A stretch of DNA of 53,816 nt from positions 1 through 53,816 of IMG/VR virus record IMGVR_UViG_3300007539_000025; one strand, given 5' to 3'. The position numbers and the translations under genes are program-made. Under the pieces are notes generated by a model that was not told the origin of the DNA, searched no databases, and worked only from the letters and a program-made list of their open reading frames with translations. Shown here piece by piece: positions 42,801 through 51,110 of this stretch (position 1 is its first letter; each line of letters begins with the position of its first letter). Origin of the DNA: a virus.

Positions 42801-45800
42801 ATAGAAGAAGACGTTAAAACTGTGATTAGAGACGTTATTAAAAAACAAATGGGTAAAGTTTCAAAAGTAAAAGGTGAAACTGTTATAAGCCCTGAGTATC
42901 AAAACTTCTTAGATCAGTCTTATGATATGTTTGTAAAGTCAATGCCTTTATCAACTATCAAGAGACGTTATAGTAAGTTATTTAAATTAAAAAAATTAGG
43001 TAGAGAACAAACAGCTGTAGGTAAAGGTATATTTCAAATGACTAAGCCTACTAAACAAGAGTTTAACACTTTCTTTACAAAAGGTGGTTATACCACATTA
43101 ATTGAAAGACAAAAAGGTATAGCTGTAGCTATGGCTGAAGAGTTTGCGGCTAATGAAACTAGTAGGTTATCAACTGATCAAAACTTTTTAGAAAAAATAG
43201 CTAGCATATTAGAGATAAGTGATGTAGCGTTAGTACCAGAAGCTCAACTACAACAGTTGATAAAAGATATTGCTAAAGCACAAGACAGAAAGATTAGTGA
43301 AGCTAGAGGCTTTGATCAAACATTACAGTTTAGTAAAACTATGTTTGAAACAAATCAAGAAGATAAAGTTACTTCTGTTTTGAGTTTTGGTGTAACAAAT
43401 CAAATAATCAAAAACACTTATTTAGAGTGGAAACAAACTGGAAAACCAAAATCAGGAAAATGGTTGGAGGTAGCTTTATTAAGAATACTACCTAATAATG
43501 GTAATATTGAGCAAGCTAGACAAATAGCCAAAGAGCTAGCTGGTAAACAAAAGGGTTTTCAAAGAAACATAACAGCTTTAGCTGATGCAAAAGGTATAGA
43601 TTTAGTTGTTGAAGATATAGTTAAATTCGTAATAGATCCTGATGCTAATAACAGTGTAGAAATAATAAATGCTAAGCTAGGTATAAAGTCTCAATATGAT
43701 GGTAAAAACCTAGGTCACGTAAATGAAGCTAGAGCTTTAGCTAAAAAGCTTAAAGATGCTATTGGTGAAGATAGTTTTATAAAAAGTTTATACCAAGGTT
43801 TTGTTAGTCCAGCTAGATTAGCTAATTTTAAAGCTAAAAAAACACCAGATTTGTTTATAAAAGACGATCAAGTAACTATAGCTAAAGACGAGAAAACTGG
43901 TAAAGATAAGAAAAACTACTATAGTTTATTTGCTGATGTCGTTGACGCAGGAAAAAACTTACTTATAAAATCTACAGCTGGTAAATTTAGAGACGGTAAT
44001 CAAACTAAAAAGAATTGGTTTTTTAGTAAAGTATACAATAAATTATCAGACGCTGGTAAAATAGCGTTTACTAAAAAACTATTAAAATCAGCTAAAAAAG
44101 AACAAAAAACATTTTTAGAGGTAGTAAATGTATTAAGAGAGTCTTATAAAGATAATTCTGCTAGTCCTCAAGCTATAGAAGGTGTTTTACTATCTATGTT
44201 TGGTGTTATGACTGGTTTGGGTAAAGCTATGGCTGGTATAAAATTTTTACCTGTAGATCCAGTAACAGGCAAACTTTTAACAATGGAAGATCTTTTTAAA
44301 ATGGATCTTGCTTTTAAAAACGATGCAGGTGTGTTTGAGCACATGAAACCTGCAGATTATATAAAAGGTTTAGCTTACTATTACATAACAACAGGTAAAG
44401 GTTTAGATGTTTTAACTAGTGAACTAGACTCTTACGATATAGCTATAATACCTGACAGAGTAGACAAAGTCATAACAGGTAGAGGAAATCAAAGTTATTT
44501 GGGACTTCTTTATAAACCAGGTGTAAATCCTTTTGGTCGTGGGCAAAGATATAGAGGTTTAGGTATTTCGTTTATGAATATTGAAACAGGTGAAATTGTT
44601 AGAAGTGGTCTGCAGTTTAGTAGAAACTCGCAACAAAGACAAAACTTAAACAAAGCAATAGAGCTAGCTAGAGATCCTAATAAAAAAGAAAAAGGTATAA
44701 GTGTATTTGATTTTGATGATACACTAGCACAAACAAATAGCATGGTTATAGTTAAAATGCCTGATGGTAAAACTATGGAGATAGATGCTACAAGGTTTGC
44801 GCTTGAGTCTGCTGATCTTGAAGCTGCAGGAGCTATATTTGATTTTAGTCAATTTAATCAAGTTATAGATGGTAAGAAAGGTCCATTGTTTGATTTAGCT
44901 ACAAGAAGACAAGACAAGTTTACTAGTAAAGATATATTTGTGTTAACAGCTAGACCACAAGAAGCAGCTATAGCAATACACGCTTTCTTAAAAGGTATGG
45001 GATTAAACATACCTATGAAAAACATAGTTGGTTTAGCGGACGGTAGACCAGAAGCTAAATCAGACTGGATAATAGGTAAAGCTGCTGAAGGTTATAACAA
45101 CTTCTACTTTGCAGATGACGCTTATAAAAATGTTAAAGCAGTACAAGATGTGCTTAACCAGATCGATGTTAAGTCTGATGTGCAACAAGCGTTTATACAG
45201 TTTAGTAGAACTATGGACGAAAGCTTTAACGATATATTAGAAGAAACAAAAGGTGTTAAGTCTGAAGCTAGATTTAGTGATGCTGCAGCTAGAGCAAGAG
45301 GAGCTAAAAAAGGTAACTTCTTTAAAAACTTATTTGTACCACCATCAGCTGAAGACTTTGTAGGTTTATTATATTCTTTCTTAGCTAAAGGTAAAAAAGG
45401 TGAACAACAAATGGCTTTCTTTGAAAAAGCATTAATAAAACCTTTTGCTAGAGCAATGCAAGAGCTTGCAGCGGCTAGACAGGTTTATGCTAGCGGTTTA
45501 AGAAGTATAAAGAAAGCTTACCCAGATGTAACAAAGAGGTTAGCCAAGCCGACTAAGTATAACGAGTTTAATCACGACACAGCAATAAGAGCTTACATAT
45601 GGAATAAATTAGGTTATGATATTCCAGGTATGTCTAAGACAGATATTAAGAGATTAACAGAATTAGTTGAAAATGATCCAAGTTTAAAAGCTTTTGCTCA
45701 AGACTTAATGGATTTAACGCAAGACAGAAAATATGTACAACCTGGTGAAAGCTGGTTAGCTGGTAATATAGCTACAGATATAAAAGATATAACTGATAAG

Positions 45801-47306
45801 GTTGGTAGAAAAGAGTTTTTAAAACAGTGGATAGATAACAAAAATGTTATATTCTCAAAAGAGAATATGAACAAGATAGAAGCTATATACGGTAAAGATT
45901 TTAGAGAAGCTTTAGAAGATATGCTTTATCGTATGGAGAACGGTACTAACAGAAACTTTGGTGGGCAAAGTAGATTAGTAAATAGTTTTACAAATTGGGT
46001 TAACAACTCTGTTGGTGCTATAATGTTCTTCAATATTAGATCAGCTGTACTACAAACATTATCTATGGTTAACTTTGTTAACTGGACAGATAATAACCCT
46101 GTAGCAGCAGGAGCAGCTTTATTAAACGTGAAGCAGTTTGCAAAAGACTTTGTTACTATATTTAACTCAGACATGTTAAAACAACGTAGAAGAGGTATTG
46201 GTAGAGATATTAATGAATCTGAGATAGCTGAAGCAATGTATGGTAAAAAGAACAAACCAAAAGCTATACTTAACTATCTGTTGAGAATTGGTTTTACACC
46301 TACACAGATAGCGGATAGTTTTGCTATAGCAGCCGGTGGTGCTTCTTTTTATAGAAACAGAATAAAAACATACATGAAAAAAGGCATATCAAGAGCTGAA
46401 GCTGAGCAACAGGCTTTTGCTGATTTTGCTGAAATATCTGAAAAAACACAGCAGTCATCTAGACCAGATCTTATATCACAACAGCAAGCTGGTCCATTAG
46501 GTCGTTTGATATTAGCTTTTCAAAACACACCTATGCAGTACACTAGATTAATAAAGAAAGCTTTTCTTGATCTTGTAAATGGTAGAGGTGATATGAAAAC
46601 TAATATAAGTAAAATAGCTTATTATGGTTTTGTACAAAACTTAATATTCGCTTCAATGCAATCAGCTTTATTTGCTTTAATGTTTACAGACAAAGAAGAA
46701 GACGAAGACTTCGCTGAAAACAAAAAAGAAAGAGTAGCTAACTCAATGGTTGATACGTTACTAAGAGGTACAGGTGTATATGGAGCTGGTATTGCTACTA
46801 TAAAAAACATGATCAAAAGATTTGTTAAAGAAGAAGAGAAAGACTTTGGTACCGATCACACGTATACGATAATAGAAGCTGTAAACTTATCACCGCCAGT
46901 AGGTAGTAAATTAAGAAAACTATACTCAGGTATACAAACGTATAGATTTAATAAAGATCTTATATCTCATAAAGGTTTTGCGTTAGATAATCCTGCTTAT
47001 CAAGCTGGTGGTAATGTTGTATCTGCTTTAACAAACGTTCCATTAGACAGGTTATTTAATAAAATGAATAACCTTAGAGCTTCAATGAATAATAACAACG
47101 AAGCTTGGCAAAGAATAGCGTTAGCGCTAGGTTGGAACACTTGGGATGTAGACGCTGAACTTGATCCTGAATTAGATAAGTTAAAAGAGTTTTTAAAGAA
47201 AAAAAGAAAAGCAAATCAAGCGAAAGATCCAGATTACAGAAAAAAACAGATTGAAAGATATAAAAAACAAAGAAAAGAAAAGATCAAAAAACTAAAAAAC
47301 AAATAA
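39831..47306 (+). CDS. giant multi-domain virion/ejection protein (2491 aa)
   Basis: Residues 3-31 and 35-62 are tandem copies of a LY..L...G.YT..F.DF..QF motif. Residues about 225-277 are a Gly/Ala-rich hydrophobic hairpin that could cross a membrane. HEFLH at 637-641, with a downstream acidic helix (YATEYLNIF), fits an HExxH zinc peptidase. Residues about 1620-1790 are a HAD phosphatase domain: FDFDDTLAQT (DxDxT), VLTARP, a Lys near AKSDW, and FADDAYKN. The last 700 residues contain LSMVNFVNWTDNNP and a second hydrophobic region (about 2265-2285) and end in a Lys-rich tail. It probably enters the host with the DNA. No T7- or N4-type RNA polymerase motif was seen. The next gene overlaps by one base. 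Confidence 0.7.
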   Translation: MEKLYNQLYKDGKYTKTFEDFQSQFGTPETSEKLYTALNEAGDYTRSFDDFKAQFNIAGKTSDPVNVEATAGSVNNTASESVGGSSDLVDPDDFENTQEKNTWLEDTFGKNQVTDFFGDFYRAGSAGAKAGRSVDEAFDLFKYGSEMTDEQVKDFLDAQRNMESGGQTDEMISFSQEFNELKDKYGGIGGTLAAWWKNPSVMAQYTTQSLVQMANAAYDSEEVFGTAAAASGGGAAVGAGTGAALTAIGGPLAVFGAATGAIGGGIGGFFGGLSGAMETGMTTAQLMQEAAEKEGLNWGSMTDDERFKWVRKMTNDKEAFDDIKSKALARGITIGAIDGVVGAVSGGVGGVAFKTVAGTTKSALAGAARVSAVAALETGGGMASEYYGQKAAGQEMNLEEIMIEGFADKTFTSIAVGKALVQGAPKYSINGQTLNGKEFNDALKMMDDEAYVSADIKVENSPAVERVVNNRRQNISIDQDIDSRVSDVNDRAELIKLEKQVAALSGNETVSGKNKLNNLKARIKEITSKYEGAEVDATVEQRKQAVAKAIDDKFEASFNKNLKATKEAAAKKGTKIDVFEDEDSFINKIAENQGITPQQARSIDGVLSSDGVFVGDGQIYINKTKAKQFGSVSVASHEFLHPVLNAAIGDTKQQGKIVNDFKKQLTSKQRSYVEKTLREKGYSQSEYATEYLNIFSDGIQKGDINYDQNLFEKIGEAIKRFFVGKGFDNISFDNGRDVYNFLKEYNTSIKQEGKVSQKAMDAITTAEQKTGRKVGTVGTAGSMQMSRAEDVSEINQIYDNTPDKTQAGFEIAQKYRGMAESVFKQLRDGQNLTPDQQDVLNQNKEDIIAMMLYDKIPSQRQDSKARNVLGLVQDFVKEKQKYGNVAAYINTFFKNRSKEVTQYFIPDAVLEGMETQEGTLKKSVATKTADQKTTKPQGPKARKITSFEKLTIDGEEFYTPAMKAEVAKRVAANVSINARKGLNVNEVVKSIEEDVKTVIRDVIKKQMGKVSKVKGETVISPEYQNFLDQSYDMFVKSMPLSTIKRRYSKLFKLKKLGREQTAVGKGIFQMTKPTKQEFNTFFTKGGYTTLIERQKGIAVAMAEEFAANETSRLSTDQNFLEKIASILEISDVALVPEAQLQQLIKDIAKAQDRKISEARGFDQTLQFSKTMFETNQEDKVTSVLSFGVTNQIIKNTYLEWKQTGKPKSGKWLEVALLRILPNNGNIEQARQIAKELAGKQKGFQRNITALADAKGIDLVVEDIVKFVIDPDANNSVEIINAKLGIKSQYDGKNLGHVNEARALAKKLKDAIGEDSFIKSLYQGFVSPARLANFKAKKTPDLFIKDDQVTIAKDEKTGKDKKNYYSLFADVVDAGKNLLIKSTAGKFRDGNQTKKNWFFSKVYNKLSDAGKIAFTKKLLKSAKKEQKTFLEVVNVLRESYKDNSASPQAIEGVLLSMFGVMTGLGKAMAGIKFLPVDPVTGKLLTMEDLFKMDLAFKNDAGVFEHMKPADYIKGLAYYYITTGKGLDVLTSELDSYDIAIIPDRVDKVITGRGNQSYLGLLYKPGVNPFGRGQRYRGLGISFMNIETGEIVRSGLQFSRNSQQRQNLNKAIELARDPNKKEKGISVFDFDDTLAQTNSMVIVKMPDGKTMEIDATRFALESADLEAAGAIFDFSQFNQVIDGKKGPLFDLATRRQDKFTSKDIFVLTARPQEAAIAIHAFLKGMGLNIPMKNIVGLADGRPEAKSDWIIGKAAEGYNNFYFADDAYKNVKAVQDVLNQIDVKSDVQQAFIQFSRTMDESFNDILEETKGVKSEARFSDAAARARGAKKGNFFKNLFVPPSAEDFVGLLYSFLAKGKKGEQQMAFFEKALIKPFARAMQELAAARQVYASGLRSIKKAYPDVTKRLAKPTKYNEFNHDTAIRAYIWNKLGYDIPGMSKTDIKRLTELVENDPSLKAFAQDLMDLTQDRKYVQPGESWLAGNIATDIKDITDKVGRKEFLKQWIDNKNVIFSKENMNKIEAIYGKDFREALEDMLYRMENGTNRNFGGQSRLVNSFTNWVNNSVGAIMFFNIRSAVLQTLSMVNFVNWTDNNPVAAGAALLNVKQFAKDFVTIFNSDMLKQRRRGIGRDINESEIAEAMYGKKNKPKAILNYLLRIGFTPTQIADSFAIAAGGASFYRNRIKTYMKKGISRAEAEQQAFADFAEISEKTQQSSRPDLISQQQAGPLGRLILAFQNTPMQYTRLIKKAFLDLVNGRGDMKTNISKIAYYGFVQNLIFASMQSALFALMFTDKEEDEDFAENKKERVANSMVDTLLRGTGVYGAGIATIKNMIKRFVKEEEKDFGTDHTYTIIEAVNLSPPVGSKLRKLYSGIQTYRFNKDLISHKGFALDNPAYQAGGNVVSALTNVPLDRLFNKMNNLRASMNNNNEAWQRIALALGWNTWDVDAELDPELDKLKEFLKKKRKANQAKDPDYRKKQIERYKKQRKEKIKKLKNK

Positions 47307-48487
47307 TGAAACAACTACTAACGCTACTACTCGCTATACTAAGTTTAAACATAAGTGCTCAAGAAAAAAAAGAAGGTTTTTTTAAGCAGCTATATGGTGA
47401 TTTTTTACAGTATGGAACTGTTTACGCTGCAGGTAATATAGGTAATGCTAGATTAGAAAGAGAAAATTACTTTATAAGAACTAATCCAGATAACTTATAT
47501 GATATACCTCAGGTTGTAGATAAAACTGTATATCACCCTCACGACTATAGATTGGGTGTAGGTATAAGAAAATTAGCTAGATTTGGTTATGAAGCTAAAC
47601 CAAACTTTTATAACGGTACAGAAAATAATGTAGGTCTATCTGCTCCTACAGCAGCTATAAAAGGTTTAGAGTATTTGTTACACTGGGAAAAACAAAGAGT
47701 TAATGGTAATGAGTTTAACAACAAGAGACTATTTGTCAGACATACTGGTAAACATCACATAGCTAAATATGAAACAAGAGAATCAGGTAATGTAGGTTTT
47801 GAATACACGTCTGGTGAACTTAGATTACGTATACCTATAGGTAGAAAATTTAGCGTATCTGCTGGTGCTATATATCGTACACACCAAAAAGCATATGGGT
47901 ATAATCCTATTGAAATATGGTTGAACGAGCAAGATGCTGATGGTAATGCTTTAAATCCATGGTGGACACTTGGTTATCAATATGGTTATCAAGATATATA
48001 CTATAACTCAACAGATCAAAACGGTGTTCAAACTTTTAACTGGTATTGGGTAGATGCACAGGGTAATACAGTTGCTTACACCGATGAACAATTTAGAGAT
48101 CAAGTTTACGGTAGATTAATGAATAGATTTAATAACGAAAGATGGTCTGAGCTAGATGCTTTTGCGGAAGTAGCGCCTATCGTCGGTTTTGATTTTTATC
48201 ACTACAAAAACAGCTTTTGGCTTCATGCGTATGGTAACTGGATACTACCTCACCATAAATATGTATCAGGCAACGAAGACTTTAGTTATTTACATCGTAA
48301 TAGTTGGGGCTTAGGTGGTCATAACGATCTACTAGACGGCGAACAATGGGACGATTACCAAGCAGGTTTAATGTTTGGCTGGAAAGTTAGTAAGGCTATT
48401 GGAATTTTTGTTGAAGGAGAATATACTAAATTTTGGGACTCAGAAATATATCAAACAAATTTTGGATTAAATATAACCTTTAGATAA
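47306..48487 (+). CDS. secreted outer-membrane beta-barrel-like protein (393 aa)
   Basis: The N-terminus MKQLLTLLLAILSLNISAQ is a clear Sec signal peptide with the ISAQ cleavage region typical of Flavobacteriia. The mature part has alternating hydrophobic/polar beta strands, abundant Tyr/Trp/Phe, and a last strand FGLNITFR, like outer-membrane porin barrels. It starts in the last base of the giant protein gene and is followed by membrane and lysis genes. It may be placed in the host outer membrane to block superinfection, alter receptors or help release. The topology is seen; the role is inferred. Confidence 0.65.
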   Translation: MKQLLTLLLAILSLNISAQEKKEGFFKQLYGDFLQYGTVYAAGNIGNARLERENYFIRTNPDNLYDIPQVVDKTVYHPHDYRLGVGIRKLARFGYEAKPNFYNGTENNVGLSAPTAAIKGLEYLLHWEKQRVNGNEFNNKRLFVRHTGKHHIAKYETRESGNVGFEYTSGELRLRIPIGRKFSVSAGAIYRTHQKAYGYNPIEIWLNEQDADGNALNPWWTLGYQYGYQDIYYNSTDQNGVQTFNWYWVDAQGNTVAYTDEQFRDQVYGRLMNRFNNERWSELDAFAEVAPIVGFDFYHYKNSFWLHAYGNWILPHHKYVSGNEDFSYLHRNSWGLGGHNDLLDGEQWDDYQAGLMFGWKVSKAIGIFVEGEYTKFWDSEIYQTNFGLNITFR

Positions 48488-48801
48488 TGGCAGAAATATC
48501 AGAAAAATCAAAAGTATCATTAGACATAAAAGCTGTTATAGGTGCTGTAATTGGTATAGTATCTATAGCTGGTGTCTGGTTTACGTTAACAGCTGAAATA
48601 GCTCAATTACAATTAGATGTAATTAGAATGCAAGACGCGGTAGCACTAAACGAAGAGTTTAGAATTAAATGGCCTCGTGGCGAGATGGGTGCATTGCCTG
48701 ATGACGCTAAGCAAGATTTAAGAATACAATATTTACAAGACGACGTAGAGCAACTAAAATATGTTGTAAAAGCTCTCGAAATAGACAACGCTAAAAAGTA
48801 A
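48487..48801 (+). CDS. membrane-anchored coiled-coil protein A (104 aa)
   Basis: One N-terminal membrane span (residues 15-35: KAVIGAVIGIVSIAGVWFTL) followed by a periplasm-sized helical coiled coil (AEIAQLQLDVIRMQ; LQDDVEQLKYVVKALEI). Same plan as the next gene, so the two look like a tandem duplication. The layout fits an inner-membrane spanin or an anti-holin, beside the endolysin. No lipoprotein partner was found. Confidence 0.6.
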   Translation: MAEISEKSKVSLDIKAVIGAVIGIVSIAGVWFTLTAEIAQLQLDVIRMQDAVALNEEFRIKWPRGEMGALPDDAKQDLRIQYLQDDVEQLKYVVKALEIDNAKK

Positions 48802-48805
48802 AACA

Positions 48806-49090
48806 ATGGCAAAACAAATAGGTGAAAATACTAAAATAACTTTAGATTTAAAGACTATGGGTATGATAATAGGTGGTGTTATATCATTAGCTTTAATGTA
48901 TTTTACATTGCAGGCTGATATAGCGTTAGCTAAGGAACTTCCCAAACCAGTTATTGATAGAGTCGAATATGATCTTAAAGACGAGTTGATACGTCAGACA
49001 ATACTAGATACTCAAGATGACGTTGAAGCAATGAAGGAACAGTTAGATAAAATAGATGAAAGACTCTACGAACTACAACAAAGAAGATAA
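48806..49090 (+). CDS. membrane-anchored coiled-coil protein B (94 aa)
   Basis: Paralogue of the previous product by layout: MAKQIGENTKITLDLKTMG parallels MAEISEKSKVSLDIKAVIG, then one membrane span (residues 20-38), then an acidic coiled coil (TQDDVEAMKEQLDKIDERLY). It shares one base with the next start. Possible spanin or antiholin role as for protein A. Confidence 0.6.
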   Translation: MAKQIGENTKITLDLKTMGMIIGGVISLALMYFTLQADIALAKELPKPVIDRVEYDLKDELIRQTILDTQDDVEAMKEQLDKIDERLYELQQRR

Positions 49091-49500
49091 TGAAAAACTT
49101 AATTTTAATTTTAATACCATTTGTAACCTTTTCACAAGTCGAAGTACCTGACAAATACTGGTTAGACGACTCTTCATTTGATAGTACTATATCAGGAACT
49201 AGTGCTTTTGGAGATGACAACACAGAAACAATAGTTGTAGAGTTTTGGGCTAAGTTTAATGAAGCTAATTGCTTTGCTGAATGGAAAGATTTAGAAGACG
49301 CTAAATATTATAGGGTAGATATATCAAAAGCACCAGCAGCTAAAAAAGAATATAAAGTTCGTATGGCACCTACTATTTTAATATTTAAAAATGGTAGTGT
49401 TGAAAAAGTATTTAAAGCAGGTTTAGATCTGCTACTACCAACAAACCTAGGTGAAATACAAGAGGTAATAAATGAAATAAACGAAGCAAGTAAATTTTAA
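49090..49500 (+). CDS. secreted thioredoxin-fold protein with altered active site (136 aa)
   Basis: Signal peptide MKNLILILIPFVTFSQ, then a thioredoxin fold: VVEFWAKF where thioredoxins have VVDFWA.WC, and a cis-Pro site RMAPTILIFKNG. The usual CGPC is replaced by NEANCF, leaving one Cys, so classical disulfide reduction is unlikely. It may bind or isomerise partners in the periplasm. Lies among envelope genes ahead of the endolysin. Confidence 0.7.
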   Translation: MKNLILILIPFVTFSQVEVPDKYWLDDSSFDSTISGTSAFGDDNTETIVVEFWAKFNEANCFAEWKDLEDAKYYRVDISKAPAAKKEYKVRMAPTILIFKNGSVEKVFKAGLDLLLPTNLGEIQEVINEINEASKF

Positions 49501-49504
49501 ATAA

Positions 49505-49981
49505 ATGAATTATTTAAGTGATAATATAAGTAAACACATAAGCTACAAGGAAGGTGTGTATAGCATAACGGCGACTAGGCTAGGTATAGACAACGTACCA
49601 AACCAATATGAGTTTGCTAACATGCAAGTATTAGCTGAAAATATATTTGAACCATTAAGAAACTGGGTGAAAGGGCCTATAAAAATAAACTCTTTTTTTA
49701 GAGGACCAGAGCTTAATAAAGCTATTGGCGGGTCTTCTAAGTCACAGCATTGCCAAGGTAGAGCAATTGATATTGACGACTCTTATGGTCATAAAACAAA
49801 CGCTGAGATGTATGAGTGGATTAAAAAGAACTTAGACTTTGATCAGATGATATGGGAGTTTGGTACAGATGAGAATCCAAACTGGGTGCATGTATCTTAT
49901 GTATCTCCCGACTCTAATAGAAACAGATGTCTTAAAGCTTACAAAGACGATAACAACAAAACTAAATACATGGTGATATGA
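49505..49981 (+). CDS. endolysin, M15-type zinc peptidase (158 aa)
   Basis: Cuts peptidoglycan cross-links at the end of infection. It carries the M15 motif SQHCQGRAIDID (residues 80-91: H..G.A.D, first His and Asp ligands) and WVHVSY (about 127-132, the H.H-type second His ligand), plus INSFFRGPELN typical of the M15_3 group. No signal peptide, so it needs a holin. It overlaps the next gene by 4 bp. Confidence 0.88.
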   Translation: MNYLSDNISKHISYKEGVYSITATRLGIDNVPNQYEFANMQVLAENIFEPLRNWVKGPIKINSFFRGPELNKAIGGSSKSQHCQGRAIDIDDSYGHKTNAEMYEWIKKNLDFDQMIWEFGTDENPNWVHVSYVSPDSNRNRCLKAYKDDNNKTKYMVI

Positions 49982-50253
49982 CATGGTTACAAAGACAAAG
50001 GCAAATTAACTCTGCTATAAATAGTCCTGTAGAAGCTCACTGTAAAAGAGAAAAACCACATACTAGTTGGACTCAATCAGATAGAGATAAATATAATAGA
50101 GAAACAGGTAGTAATTTAAAACCACCTCAACCACAAGGTGGATCTCGTAGAGATAGTTATTGTGCTAGATCTGCTGGAATTAAAAAATGTAAGAACCCTG
50201 ATAAAAATGGCGATTGTCCAAATGACATTGCTAGAAGAAAGTGGAACTGTTAA
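49978..50253 (+). CDS. small Cys-rich basic protein, DUF6321-like (91 aa)
   Basis: The C-terminal half reads SRRDSYCARSAGIKKC...CPNDIARRKWNC, the pattern of the DUF6321-type domain found in marine phages (R-SYCAR-G...ARRKW-C). Four Cys may bind metal. Coupled to the endolysin gene by 4-bp overlap. Function of the family is unknown to me. Confidence 0.6.
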   Translation: MTWLQRQRQINSAINSPVEAHCKREKPHTSWTQSDRDKYNRETGSNLKPPQPQGGSRRDSYCARSAGIKKCKNPDKNGDCPNDIARRKWNC

Positions 50254-50265
50254 AATAAAAAAAAT

Positions 50266-50622
50266 ATGTTTACAAACAAAGAATTAAGAGGATACATAGG
50301 GGCTGCAACAACCCTAGCTATGGTAATGGGATTACTATTATTTTTAGCATTTAAAGAAATACCAGAAACTAATAACGATATATTTAAAGTTATTGTCGGT
50401 ATGTTGGTCGGTAGTTTATCAGTCGTCATATACACTTTTATAGGTAAAAATCCTGAAGAGGTAGAGTCGCTAAAAGCTAAGAACGAGGCTTTAGAGGATA
50501 AAGTAGCTGCTATGGTTGTAGAAAAAGATAAGCTTGAAAAACTTTTAAGAGATACACAAACTGAAGTTATTGATAAGTTAGCTGTATCAGGTAAGAATTT
50601 TAAATTTGAAAAAGTAAAATAA
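50266..50622 (+). CDS. 2-TM membrane protein, possible holin (118 aa)
   Basis: Two hydrophobic spans (residues about 10-29 and 40-60) followed by a 50-residue charged coiled coil ending in KNFKFEKVK. The layout resembles class II holins with a cytoplasmic tail. It lies one gene after the endolysin, a better place for the lysis holin than the 3-TM candidate at 10283-10735. Cannot be decided from sequence alone. Confidence 0.55.
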   Translation: MFTNKELRGYIGAATTLAMVMGLLLFLAFKEIPETNNDIFKVIVGMLVGSLSVVIYTFIGKNPEEVESLKAKNEALEDKVAAMVVEKDKLEKLLRDTQTEVIDKLAVSGKNFKFEKVK

Positions 50623-50623
50623 T

Positions 50624-50788
50624 ATGATACCTAAAGCATTAGGACCAAAAGCGGTCGCACAGAAGAAAACTAAAAAAAGAACTTTATCAGCTTCATGTAA
50701 AGCTGCAGCTAGAGCTAAGTTTGATGTTTATCCATCTGCTTACGCTAACATGTGGGCTTCAAGACAGCAGGGAAAAGGTAAGTGTTAA
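50624..50788 (+). CDS. small basic protein (54 aa), short gene
   Basis: Begins MIPKALGPKAVAQKKTKKRT and ends SAYANMWASRQQGKGKC. AARAKFDVYPSAYANMWASR is a module that recurs in marine phages. The first 15 residues match the N-terminus of the next gene (PKALGPK.VA.K), so the two share a tag. Starts one base after the upstream stop. Confidence 0.65.
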   Translation: MIPKALGPKAVAQKKTKKRTLSASCKAAARAKFDVYPSAYANMWASRQQGKGKC

Positions 50789-50790
50789 TC

Positions 50791-51066
50791 ATGATAGTAC
50801 CAAAAGCATTAGGCCCTAAATCTGTGGCTAAAAAACAAACTGGTGGTGGTACTACAAAAGTATGTCTACCTAAAGCTAAAATAGCTAGCATGAGTGAGGC
50901 TGAAAAGAAAAAGATTATTAATGCTAAGCGATCTGCTGGTAATGCTGGTAAATATAGAAGAAGTTCTAGTAGTAATACAACAGGTACTTCAAGTAATAGT
51001 TTAGAAGACTGGGTTAAACAAGACTGGCGACAAGTTGGTGATCCTAGTAAAAAATGTGGAGAATAA
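50791..51066 (+). CDS. small basic protein, DUF5872-like end (91 aa)
   Basis: Start at ATG 50791, giving MIVPKALGPKSVAKKQTGGG; an in-frame GTG at 50782 is less likely. The middle KVCLPKAKIASMSEAEKKKI is a basic motif, and the end SLEDWVKQDWRQVGDPSKKC resembles the W..E/Q.W....G....CG pattern of DUF5872. Shares its N-terminal tag with the previous gene. Last gene of the rightward block. Confidence 0.6.
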   Translation: MIVPKALGPKSVAKKQTGGGTTKVCLPKAKIASMSEAEKKKIINAKRSAGNAGKYRRSSSSNTTGTSSNSLEDWVKQDWRQVGDPSKKCGE

Positions 51067-51097
51067 AAAAAGGGAGCAAACGCTCCCTTTCTTTTTT
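51063..51097. terminator. bidirectional intrinsic terminator
   Basis: AAAGGGAGC-AAAC-GCTCCCTTT, a 9-bp stem, with A6 before and T6 after, so it works on both strands. It lies between the converging late genes and nrdA, ending the rightward virion/lysis transcript and the leftward reductase transcript. Confidence 0.92.
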
Positions 51098-51110
51098 ACA
51101 ACAAACTAAA

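Noticed and set aside
39831-47306. The giant protein as a virion RNA polymerase of the N4 or crAss type
   Set aside because: No polymerase catalytic motif could be found on reading the translation; only protease-like and HAD motifs are visible.
39831-47306. The giant protein as a tape measure of a long-tailed phage
   Set aside because: No tail tube, sheath or tail-assembly chaperone genes are nearby, and enzyme domains plus ejection-type neighbours fit an internal virion protein better.
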